Source: Gammaproteobacteria bacterium (lineage in GTDB: Bacteria; Pseudomonadota; Gammaproteobacteria; Pseudomonadales; Halieaceae). From it: DNA of 64,000 nucleotides. Below are positions 18,752-26,836 of the stretch, piece after piece (the stretch's first letter is position 1; each line of letters opens with the position of its first letter). The stretch spans positions 744,001-808,000 of the forward strand of contig JAUHXH010000001.1 of NCBI GenBank assembly GCA_030427085.1. The letters run 5' to 3'. The position numbers were made by a program, and so were the translations under genes. The notes under the pieces are model-generated. The model saw only the letters and a list, made by a program, of their open reading frames with translations, did not search any database and was not told the DNA's origin.

Positions 18752-21700
18752 TCAGGTACTGAGGTCCTCCAGCGTGTGGAGTTGGCCCAAAGCGGTGAAA
18801 TACAGCGCGCAGCGAATCTTTGTCTCCCCCAATGCCGCCAGCGCATCCCGATAGGCTTGTAATTGCGCACGGTAGCTCAGTGCTTCCCGGGCAAAAAACT
18901 CGGCTTCCGTCTCGCCTGAAGCCGGCCGGCTGCTTTTGTAATCCACAATCCAGCGAGCCTGTTCATCGCTATCAATAAACGTTCGGTCGATTACCAAATC
19001 GCGAAGCCGGCCCTGCTCATCACGGGCGGTCAGGGGCCACTCGCTGCTTGCCTGATGGTGGCCCGCGTCGAGCACCCAACGCCCGGTGGCACTGCTCAGT
19101 GCTTTTTGCACCGCGGACTCTACCGCGGTTGAGGCCTCATCAAGCAACGCACCATGAAAGCCCAGTTCCGCCAACGCACAGCGCCAGCGACCCACGGCTT
19201 CTTCGGTGACAGACTGCGGCAACACATCCTCGGCGGACAGGTCTTCCAGCGCCTGGTGAATGACGGTGCCAACGTGCCGCTCAAAACGGTTGAACACACG
19301 GTCGGGGATATTGGCAGCCTGTTCTTCCGGCAGGGGCTCTACTGGCACTTGCGATGGCAGTATATGAAGGCGTAACAGTGCCGGGCGCGTGCTTCCCTGC
19401 GTTTCGGCCGGTGCTTCTGTAGCGGATTCTGTGGCAGATAGCGGGGCGTGCTCATGCATTTGTTCCAAGAATACATTCCAGATGGGATGCAACAAGGCGC
19501 CCTCGGAAGGTGGACGGTAATCCGGGGAGGGATCTTCAGGGTCGCCAGTGACCTTCAGCTCGGCACTTAAGACCAACCGGCGAACTGCTCGCGTTGCCCC
19601 AACGTAGAGTAAGCGAGTGGTTTCGAGCCGGAATTTCTCTTTACGCTGTTGTTTCAGGAAGTTGTACAGGCTGGGGTCGTCAGCGGCACTGTGATCATCC
19701 GCGGCCAGCAAGAAACCCCGATCGCCGTCGGGACTGATGTATTCGTCCCACAGCAGCAGTTCCCGGTCATTACCCCGCGTGCTGCGGCCCAGCGCCGGGA
19801 TCAGTACCCAGTCGAACTCCAGGCCCTTGGATTTGTGCAGCGTCATCACCTGTACTCTGGCCGTGGGATCCTGCGCGGCAGCAAACAAGCCGTTCAGTTC
19901 CCGCCGCAACCAGTCGATGGAGAGACCCACGCCCTCTCCGTCGGCACGCTCAATCAACTCGAAAAAGCGCTGTGCGTCGACAAGCTGCGCGCTCTGTTCC
20001 AGGCAGCCGGGGCCACCCAGATGTAGCCAGAGCTGTTCCAACCAGACACGCAAGGCCAGACGGTCACGCTTACTCTGCGCCCACTGTAGCGCCCGGATTA
20101 CATGCTCAAGGCGTTTTTTCCCGTCAGCCGACAATCCGGGTACTGAGCCTGCCTGCTCGATCCACTGCCACGGGTCATTAAAGCCAGAGGCGGCAATACG
20201 GTGCAGATCAGCCAGGGTAAGACCGCACCACGGAGCACGCAAAACGGCATACCAGGCGACGTGATCGGCCGGGTTGGCCAACGCGCGGCACAAGCTGAGC
20301 AAATCCACGACAACGGGGGAGCCGGAAAGCGCATCCATGTCCTGGGCGGCGTAGCTGATGCCCGCCTCCGACAGTGCTGCCAGAATTGGCGCGAGCTGCC
20401 GGCGACTCCGCCCCAGTATGGCAATGGAACGTACCGTGTTATCGGCCAGTGCCTCGCGTACCTGAGACAACAAAAACGCCGCCTCCTGTTCAGTGGCCAA
20501 ATCACCTCGAAAGCCATGAAGAGACACCGCCGGCGTCGATTCTGCGGCCTGGACGGCAACGGCAGGTGTGAACGCCACCTGCCCCTTGCGTTCGTCATTG
20601 TCCACCGGAAAGGCGCGGGCAAAGCTGTTGTTCACCCAGTCCACCACGCCGGCGCGGGAGCGGAAATTACACTGCAGCGCCAGAGCGCGGGGTACAACCC
20701 CATTGAAGCCTTGCTGGCGGGCCTTGAGGAACAGGCCCACATTCGCATCGCGGAATCCGTAGATCGACTGCATGCCATCGCCCACGATGAACAGGGTTCG
20801 CGGGGCATCCGGGTTGGCTGCGTTGTGTTCACCCCAACCGCGCGTCAAGCGGTGTAGCAGCTGGTATTGATTGATCGCCGTGTCCTGGAACTCGTCCACC
20901 AGTATATGCTCGATACGATAGTCCAGCCGCAATGCCAGGTCGGTGGGGCTGTCGTCTTCACCCAGTGCCTGCAGCGCCGACAGGGTGACCTGACTGTAAT
21001 CCACAGTGCCCCTGCGGGAGAACACCAACAGCAGGCAGGCCGCCGCCATCGGCAGCACGTGGGACAGCTGCAGTACCAGTTGCCAGGAAGTGCTGTTGCT
21101 TTCAATGTCCGGCAGGTAGCGCAAGGCCGCCACTTGCTGTTCGAGATCAGGCACTTCGGCGAGCGCCGCCAGCAACTCCAGCATGCGGCGTTTGTATTCC
21201 GCTGGCTCGCCCTTCCCCGTCGGGAAGCCGGCCCGTTTGTCGACACTGCGACGCCACTCACCTTTAGCGGTAAGGAGCAAGCCAGGCAAGGTGCGCCACA
21301 GGCCAAGATCGGTACTATTGGGCTGCGGAAAAGCCGCTACCGGGGTAAGACCGCGCTGATCATTCGCATAGTGCCACAGCGCCGCCAATTCCGTTTCGAA
21401 CCCGCGCAAGGCTTGCGCCAGCGCGTCCAGTTGCTCATCCACCAGGGAGCGCACCGACGCCAGCAGCGCCTGCTCGGAAGCCTGCGCGGTGTGGTGGGCC
21501 CCCATGTAGTCGTGCCACTGATCGCGTCGTGCCAGCAGTTGCATCAACAACTGCCGCAACTTCGACCAGTCATTGTCAAAGTGCAGCAGCAGCGATGTCA
21601 GGTCGTCTTCGATCGCCCTGCCGGTACCCAGCATGGCGAACAGGTCCTCAACGGCCTCGGCATACAGTGGCTCCGCACGCTCTACCAGGCTCACCTGCCC

Positions 21701-22108
21701 GCCGAACTGGCTCAGGATGGGCATCTGGCGCGTGAGTCCGGCGCAGAAGCCGTCGATGGTTTTAATGTTCAGCGCCCCGGGCGTCTGCAACAGCTGCCAG
21801 TTGCCAGCATCACTGGCAGCCAGCGCCGCTAGCGCCAGGGTTCGGGTCCGCTGTTCGTGCTCGGCTTCGCAGGGCCTATTCAGGCGCGCGTCCTCCAGTG
21901 CCTCCAGCACGCGAGCGCGCATTTCAGCGGCTGCCTTGCGCGTAAAGGTAATGGCCAAAACCTGTTCCGGGCGGGTCACGCGGCCCAACAGGGCCAGAAA
22001 GCGCTGGATCAACAATTCGGTTTTGCCAGATCCTGCCGGCGCCGTGACACAGAACGAACCTTTGGGGTCCAGTGCCTCCTCGCGCTGCGGTGTATCTACC
22101 ACGCTCAT
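18752..22108 (-). CDS. AddA/RecB-like UvrD-family helicase-nuclease
   Basis: A 1118-residue superfamily 1 helicase with a C-terminal nuclease. Visible motifs: Walker A APAGSGKTE (about 23-31), FTRKAAAEMR (Ia), DEFQDT (II), GDGMQSIYGFRDA (III), LHKSKGLEFDWVLI (V) and YVGATRAVRRL (VI). Near the C terminus IVDYKSSRP with a preceding acidic residue forms a PD-(D/E)XK nuclease. The domain layout matches AddA, the motor-nuclease that resects double-strand breaks for recombination. Its ATG overlaps the stop of the AddB-like gene (ATGA), supporting a coupled two-subunit complex. Confidence 0.87.
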   Translation of the reverse strand: MSVVDTPQREEALDPKGSFCVTAPAGSGKTELLIQRFLALLGRVTRPEQVLAITFTRKAAAEMRARVLEALEDARLNRPCEAEHEQRTRTLALAALAASDAGNWQLLQTPGALNIKTIDGFCAGLTRQMPILSQFGGQVSLVERAEPLYAEAVEDLFAMLGTGRAIEDDLTSLLLHFDNDWSKLRQLLMQLLARRDQWHDYMGAHHTAQASEQALLASVRSLVDEQLDALAQALRGFETELAALWHYANDQRGLTPVAAFPQPNSTDLGLWRTLPGLLLTAKGEWRRSVDKRAGFPTGKGEPAEYKRRMLELLAALAEVPDLEQQVAALRYLPDIESNSTSWQLVLQLSHVLPMAAACLLLVFSRRGTVDYSQVTLSALQALGEDDSPTDLALRLDYRIEHILVDEFQDTAINQYQLLHRLTRGWGEHNAANPDAPRTLFIVGDGMQSIYGFRDANVGLFLKARQQGFNGVVPRALALQCNFRSRAGVVDWVNNSFARAFPVDNDERKGQVAFTPAVAVQAAESTPAVSLHGFRGDLATEQEAAFLLSQVREALADNTVRSIAILGRSRRQLAPILAALSEAGISYAAQDMDALSGSPVVVDLLSLCRALANPADHVAWYAVLRAPWCGLTLADLHRIAASGFNDPWQWIEQAGSVPGLSADGKKRLEHVIRALQWAQSKRDRLALRVWLEQLWLHLGGPGCLEQSAQLVDAQRFFELIERADGEGVGLSIDWLRRELNGLFAAAQDPTARVQVMTLHKSKGLEFDWVLIPALGRSTRGNDRELLLWDEYISPDGDRGFLLAADDHSAADDPSLYNFLKQQRKEKFRLETTRLLYVGATRAVRRLVLSAELKVTGDPEDPSPDYRPPSEGALLHPIWNVFLEQMHEHAPLSATESATEAPAETQGSTRPALLRLHILPSQVPVEPLPEEQAANIPDRVFNRFERHVGTVIHQALEDLSAEDVLPQSVTEEAVGRWRCALAELGFHGALLDEASTAVESAVQKALSSATGRWVLDAGHHQASSEWPLTARDEQGRLRDLVIDRTFIDSDEQARWIVDYKSSRPASGETEAEFFAREALSYRAQLQAYRDALAALGETKIRCALYFTALGQLHTLEDLST

Positions 22109-24816
22109 GGCTGGGCCTCCTGCTGGGCGGGAACATCCACACGACACAGGGCCTGCATGCCACAGTAGCGACAAGCAGAGGCCAGCGGGTCGACCGCGGC
22201 ATCACCGGCGAGAAAATTGCGCGCGAGGAGCTCCAGGTCCTCTCGCCAGCGGGCAATCCATTCGTGCCAGTGAGGGAGCGACTCACCCCGAACCGCCTTT
22301 TCCAGGTCGCTCTGGACCCCCGGCACGCCGGTTATTTCCCCCACACCGACGTAAGCACAGTTGCGATCGCGCACCAGGGCATAGCTGATCCCGGCGACGG
22401 GTGGCTCCGCCGTCACGCCATACAGTGGCAGCTGCGGTTTCTGCGGGCGCTGTCCCAACCAGTCGCCAACTTTCCCTGCACCCGACTTGTAATCGATCAC
22501 CAGTCGCTGGCCGTCGCCCGTGCTATCCACGCGGTCCACTCGTAGCGAGAGTGGGAGCCCGGCGAGGGTAATCGCGTGTGAAGACTCCTGTGCCAATACC
22601 GTAAAAGGTTCACGCTCCCGCTCCTGCTCCAGCCATTGACCGAGCAGTGCTACCAGGCGCGATTGTTCCAGCGCCAGGCAGGCTGCGCTGACACGATGGC
22701 GCAGTTTACCGGCAGCGTCGTCCATGGCGCCGCTCGCGGCGTGTTCGATCACATGGCGCTCTCCCTGCGGGCTCAATGCAGCCAGTTGTTCGCTGTCGGC
22801 AATGGATTCAAACAGACGCCGGAGGGCCCGGTGCAGCAGGTCACCGCGCTCCGCGGCAGTCAGGCCGCTACGGTAATCACCGAAGGCCTCCAGGCCCAGC
22901 CGCCGCCTGGCGAAGGCGCGGAACGGGCAATTGGACTGATCTTCAAGAATGCCGCTGCCCCCGCGCAGCGCGTCTCGCTCGCGATCATCAACGGGAGGAG
23001 CCTGTTCGTCATGCAGGGTTTGCAGCTGTTTATCGCTGTTCATCGTCGTCCAGAGTTCAGGTACCGGTGACACCTCGGGGGGATGTTCGATTGGCCAATC
23101 TGCCAGTACCGCACTGGGGGCATCGCTGACCCCATCTACCTGCAACACGTAGCTGGCCCGCAAATGCGAACAATTGGCGGCGTACTGCTGCATCAGGCCG
23201 GCAGTAAATTGCCACTCCCGTTGGTGCGTCGCGTGAGGCATCGCGAGCTTTGCCTGCAGGGCATGGGGGATGAAGGGATTGGGTTGCGGCGGCGCGGGCC
23301 AACGCGTGGCCTGTGCGCCCACCAACCACAACTCGTCGAATTGCAGGCCGGCCGCCTCGAGTGGGCCCAACACCTGAATGGTGCTGTCGGGTGTTTGCGG
23401 TTGGAAGGCCTGGGTTTCACAGGCAGTTCGCAATGCCTGTACTACCGCCTGAAAGCCCAGCTCCCCCAGTAAGGCATCGCGGCCAGCCAGGTCTTCGAGC
23501 ACCTGGTAAAACAGCTCCACCTGCTGGTACTCGAGGGAATCCAGGGGCCCTTTCCCCGGCCAGCTCCAGTCATCGAGCACCTCGCAAACTGCAGCGAGCC
23601 ATTGGGAAGGAGTTTGTACCAGGCGGCGCAGGCGTCTCGTGGATTGGGCGAGCAGCAGCTCAGCCAGTGACGACTGCCCTTTCGCCGCTTGGTCGAGCGC
23701 CGCGCGCCAATCGCTGGCGTCCACTTTCTCAACCGCATTGCGGTACAGTGTCGCCAGCGCCGCCACTGCATGGATTTGGGCCTCTTCAGGCAAGATGACA
23801 AAGCGTGACTGCTGGAGCGCGGCAATGTCCTCCAGTCGCAGCTTGTCAGTGACCAGGTCCAGACACCGCAACGCGTCACGCACCACGGGCACCCGATCGA
23901 GTGTGAAGCCGGTGGAGAAGTTAACCGGCAGGCCGGCATAGTCTTCGCCGAGACAATCGAAAGCGGCCCGCAGGGCATATTCCAGCGGGGCTCGGTCTCC
24001 GGGCATGTCCACCAACACAATGCCCAGCGTGGGCTGCGCTGGATCCCGGGACAGTGCGACGGCGCGGTCGGCAACTGCCTGTAGTTCCTGTTGTTTGTCG
24101 CTGAAGCCCTGGCATTGTTGCGCTGATCGGGCTTCCGTATTCCGGGACCAGTGCAACTCACCGGAGAGGTGTTCCAGTACTGCGCGCTGCAAGGGCGGAA
24201 TTTCGTCGAATTCAACCAGTACCAGATCGTCTGTCGTCTGCTCTGGCGCCGCCAGCAACTGCGCGTGACAGTCATCGGTGGTGGCCCAGCCGCCGGCATC
24301 CAAGCGCTGCTCAAACTGGTGTAACCAGCGCTGGAATACCGCGCAATCCGGATCCAGTCGAAACCCCGCCGCTACCCCTGCATCCGCAATTGGCACCTGC
24401 CAGCGCACCAGTAACTGGCGCGCCTGGGCAGCCATGGAAGCGGCCGCGCCGGGCGCCAGCATGGTGTATTCCCCGCTCTGGCTTTGATCCGCCTCTATCA
24501 CTTGCCGCCACAGTTCCTTCTCCCAGGCGGTGTCGATGCGTTGCCGCGGCGATACCCGACCGGCGCGGCGCGCCTGCTGCCATTGTTCTCCCAGCCAGTG
24601 CTCCAGGGCATAGACGCGCAGCGTTGGCCAACAGCCCTGCCCACTGGCAGCCTGCTGTTGATCCCACTGGCTGCGAATACGCCGTGCCAGGCGGAAATTG
24701 GGCGTGAGCAAAGTACGGCCCTGCTCCAGGTGTGCTTGCAGGGCGTCGAGTCTATAGAGGGGCGCGGTTCCGGGCTGGTTCAAGCGGTGCATCCTGGCAG
24801 TTATCGGGGGGCGCAC
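22105..24816 (-). CDS. AddB-like PD-(D/E)XK nuclease (Fe-S) subunit
   Basis: A 903-residue protein with a C-terminal PD-(D/E)XK nuclease (RVDRVDSTGDG followed by LVIDYKSGAG) framed by cysteines: one in SNCPFRAFARRRLG and three in CRYCGMQALC near the end. That 1+3 arrangement is the 4Fe-4S cluster frame of AddB-type nucleases. The N-terminal inactive-helicase region lacks a Walker A loop (TLLTPNFRLARRI where a GxxGxGKT would be). With the downstream AddA-like gene it should form a break-resection complex. The GTG at 24816 has AGGG upstream; ATG 24792 is an alternative start. Confidence 0.85.
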   Translation of the reverse strand: MRPPITARMHRLNQPGTAPLYRLDALQAHLEQGRTLLTPNFRLARRIRSQWDQQQAASGQGCWPTLRVYALEHWLGEQWQQARRAGRVSPRQRIDTAWEKELWRQVIEADQSQSGEYTMLAPGAAASMAAQARQLLVRWQVPIADAGVAAGFRLDPDCAVFQRWLHQFEQRLDAGGWATTDDCHAQLLAAPEQTTDDLVLVEFDEIPPLQRAVLEHLSGELHWSRNTEARSAQQCQGFSDKQQELQAVADRAVALSRDPAQPTLGIVLVDMPGDRAPLEYALRAAFDCLGEDYAGLPVNFSTGFTLDRVPVVRDALRCLDLVTDKLRLEDIAALQQSRFVILPEEAQIHAVAALATLYRNAVEKVDASDWRAALDQAAKGQSSLAELLLAQSTRRLRRLVQTPSQWLAAVCEVLDDWSWPGKGPLDSLEYQQVELFYQVLEDLAGRDALLGELGFQAVVQALRTACETQAFQPQTPDSTIQVLGPLEAAGLQFDELWLVGAQATRWPAPPQPNPFIPHALQAKLAMPHATHQREWQFTAGLMQQYAANCSHLRASYVLQVDGVSDAPSAVLADWPIEHPPEVSPVPELWTTMNSDKQLQTLHDEQAPPVDDRERDALRGGSGILEDQSNCPFRAFARRRLGLEAFGDYRSGLTAAERGDLLHRALRRLFESIADSEQLAALSPQGERHVIEHAASGAMDDAAGKLRHRVSAACLALEQSRLVALLGQWLEQEREREPFTVLAQESSHAITLAGLPLSLRVDRVDSTGDGQRLVIDYKSGAGKVGDWLGQRPQKPQLPLYGVTAEPPVAGISYALVRDRNCAYVGVGEITGVPGVQSDLEKAVRGESLPHWHEWIARWREDLELLARNFLAGDAAVDPLASACRYCGMQALCRVDVPAQQEAQP

Positions 24817-24945
24817 TTAGCCGGCACCCTTGAGGCTACGCCACACCCGCCTGTGCAAGCGCGGCGCGGCTGCTATAGAATAGCGCGCCGCACTGTCGCC
24901 TGAAGCGACATTACGGCAAAAAAATACTCTATCAGGTGGGCACTC

Positions 24946-26022
24946 ATGAGCAAGATTGAAGTACACAATATCAACGTGGATTCCCAGGATGTCCTGGTCA
25001 CCCCACAGCAGCTCAAGGATACCCTGCCCCTCAGCGACAGCGCGCGTGAAACCCTGGTAGAGAGCCGCCAGGTGATCTGGGACATTCTCGACCGCAAGGA
25101 TCACCGCATGTTTGTGGTGGTGGGCCCCTGCTCCATTCACGATACCGAAGCCGCTCTGGACTATGCCCGCCGCCTGAAAGCGCTGGCGGATGAGTTGTCT
25201 GACACGCTCTACATCGTAATGCGCGTGTACTTCGAAAAGCCCCGTACTACCGTGGGCTGGAAAGGCCTGATCAACGACCCCCACCTGGATGACTCATTCA
25301 AAATCGAGGAAGGACTGCACATCGGCCGGCAGTTGCTGCTGGATGTACTTGAGATGGGCCTGCCCACCTCCACCGAGGCGCTGGACCCTATCTCTCCGCA
25401 GTACTTGCAGGACCTGATCTCCTGGAGTGCCATCGGCGCCCGTACCACGGAATCGCAGACGCACCGGGAAATGGCCAGCGGCCTGTCTTCCGCGGTGGGC
25501 TTCAAGAATGGCACCGACGGCGGGCTGACCGTGGCCATCAACGCCCTCAACTCGGTGGCCAACCCCCACCGCTTCCTGGGGATCAATCGTCAGGGCCAGG
25601 TGGCGGTTTTCACCACCAAGGGCAACCGCTACGGCCACGTGGTGCTGCGCGGCGGCAGCGCGGGCCCCAACTACGACTCGGTTCACGTCAAGTTGTGCGA
25701 AGACGCACTGGCCAAGGCCAAGTTGCCGCTGAACATCATGGTGGATTGCAGCCACGCCAACTCCAACAAACAGCCGGAGTTACAGCCGCTGGTAGTGGAA
25801 AACGTGGGTAACCAGGTGCTGGAAGGCAACCAGTCACTGGTGGGCTTGATGATCGAGAGCAACATCCATGCCGGCAACCAGTCCATCCCCGCCAACCTGG
25901 ACGATCTCGACTACGGCGTGTCAGTGACTGACGGCTGTATTGACTGGGAAACGACCGAACAATGCTTGCGCCAACTGCGCGATCGCGTGAAGGATGCCCT
26001 GAAAGGGCGCATCGAAAGTTAA
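24946..26022 (+). CDS. 3-deoxy-7-phosphoheptulonate synthase (DAHP synthase, class I)
   Basis: Catalyses the first step of the shikimate pathway, joining phosphoenolpyruvate and erythrose 4-phosphate. The 358-residue protein has class I AroF/G/H motifs: VVGPCSIHD, MRVYFEKPRTTVGWKG, GARTTESQTHREMASG and IMVDCSHANSNKQ. Which isozyme (Tyr, Phe or Trp sensitive) cannot be decided from sequence by eye. The leader contains a TATAGAAT-like -10 element near 24875 and a short hairpin (TGTCGC/GCGACA, about 24894-24910). It is divergent from the addB-like gene. Confidence 0.93.
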   Translation: MSKIEVHNINVDSQDVLVTPQQLKDTLPLSDSARETLVESRQVIWDILDRKDHRMFVVVGPCSIHDTEAALDYARRLKALADELSDTLYIVMRVYFEKPRTTVGWKGLINDPHLDDSFKIEEGLHIGRQLLLDVLEMGLPTSTEALDPISPQYLQDLISWSAIGARTTESQTHREMASGLSSAVGFKNGTDGGLTVAINALNSVANPHRFLGINRQGQVAVFTTKGNRYGHVVLRGGSAGPNYDSVHVKLCEDALAKAKLPLNIMVDCSHANSNKQPELQPLVVENVGNQVLEGNQSLVGLMIESNIHAGNQSIPANLDDLDYGVSVTDGCIDWETTEQCLRQLRDRVKDALKGRIES

Positions 26023-26032
26023 CGATGTGAAG

Positions 26033-26054
26033 GCGCGCCGGTGAACCGGCGCGC
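26033..26054. terminator. Strong hairpin between convergent aroF-type and nfuA genes
   Basis: A perfect 9-bp stem (GCGCGCCGG with CCGGCGCGC) and a TGAA loop sit between the two convergent stops. There is no T-tract on either side, so it is a possible bidirectional transcript 3'-end structure rather than a clear intrinsic terminator. Confidence 0.45.
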
Positions 26055-26063
26055 GGTGATGTC

Positions 26064-26642
26064 TTACTGGTAGTAGGCGTTGGTCGTGTCGGTGTGGTCG
26101 GTCATATCGCGCACACCGGCCAGTTGCGGCAACTGCTCCATCAGGGTCTTCTCCACACCGTTTTTCAGGGTGACATCCACGGCACTGCAGCCCTGGCAAC
26201 CACCGCCGAAGCGTAATACCGCGTACTGGTCCTGAGTGACCTCCACCAGGCTCACTTCACCACCGTGAGAAGCCAGCGCCGGGTTGATCTCGTTGTACAG
26301 CACGTAGTTGATGCGGTCTTCGATGGGGCTGTTCTCGTCCACCCGCGGCATCTTGGCGTTAGGTGCCTTGATGGTGAGCTGGCCACCCATCCGATCCTTG
26401 GCGTAGTCCACCAGCGCATCTTCCAGATATGGCAAGCTGCGAGCGTCGACGTAGGCGGTGAAGGCCTCGAAGGGGCGCTGTTCGTCGTCTTCCTTGACGT
26501 CGCCGTCGCGGGCGTAAGCGATACAGGTCTCGGCGCGGGGCGTGCCGGGCTGGTTGATAAAAATACGTACACCCAGTGCGTCTTCCTGCTTGGTCAGCAG
26601 TTCGGCGAGATAACCCTGGGCAGATTCAGTAATGGTCAGCAT
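26064..26642 (-). CDS. nfuA: Fe-S biogenesis protein NfuA
   Basis: NfuA carries and delivers 4Fe-4S clusters, especially under oxidative or iron stress. The 192-residue protein has an N-terminal degenerate A-type carrier domain ([24 protein letters not shown]) and a C-terminal Nfu domain with the cluster ligands in [18 protein letters not shown]. Length and order match E. coli NfuA. The promoter region contains a near-perfect IscR type-1 site, so repression by holo-IscR is likely. Confidence 0.95.
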   Translation of the reverse strand: MLTITESAQGYLAELLTKQEDALGVRIFINQPGTPRAETCIAYARDGDVKEDDEQRPFEAFTAYVDARSLPYLEDALVDYAKDRMGGQLTIKAPNAKMPRVDENSPIEDRINYVLYNEINPALASHGGEVSLVEVTQDQYAVLRFGGGCQGCSAVDVTLKNGVEKTLMEQLPQLAGVRDMTDHTDTTNAYYQ

Positions 26643-26661
26643 CTACAATTTCCTGACAGGA

Positions 26662-26690
26662 CTTCCTGACTGATTTAGTCAGGTATTCTA
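26662..26690 (-). promoter_or_regulatory. nfuA promoter with IscR type-1-like operator
   Basis: Reading toward nfuA there is an extended -10 (TGTTAGAAT, hexamer at 26685-26690). A 25-base site at 26662-26686 overlaps its end. I count 23 of 25 positions matching the E. coli type-1 IscR consensus as I recall it, including the core GACT-5-AGTC and an ATA flank. Its position over the -10 and start region suggests repression by cluster-loaded IscR. The -35 is weak. The site is identified by eye; binding is inferred. Confidence 0.65.
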
Positions 26691-26732
26691 ACAACTCACC
26701 TTCGGTGAGGCGAGCCAAAGTCCGCGCCTGGC

Positions 26733-26779
26733 AATCTATATCGAATTATTTTGATATAGATTGGTGTCGCTGCTAGAAT
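26733..26779 (+). promoter_or_regulatory. metH promoter with overlapping 10-bp inverted repeat operator
   Basis: A good sigma-70 promoter, TTGATA (26751-26756), 17-base spacer, extended TGCTAGAAT (hexamer 26774-26779), lies about 55 bases before the metH ATG. A perfect inverted repeat, AATCTATATC and GATATAGATT separated by 10 bases (26733-26762), covers the -35. The geometry suits a dimeric repressor. Candidates are an ArsR-family SahR-type methionine-cycle regulator or another unknown repressor; no regulator gene is present in the window. Confidence 0.65.
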
Positions 26780-26836
26780 CCCGCCCTGAATTGACGGCTC
26801 CGCCCGCCCCACCACCGGCAAGGAACACAGCGCAGT

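Noticed and set aside
20867-21832. 321-codon plus-strand frame inside the AddA-like gene
   Set aside because: Lies fully antisense to a helicase with complete motifs; composition is that of a shadow frame.
26643-26836. A cobalamin or SAM riboswitch before metH
   Set aside because: The leader after the promoter is only about 50 bases and lacks the conserved riboswitch cores; the dyad overlaps the promoter, fitting a protein operator.
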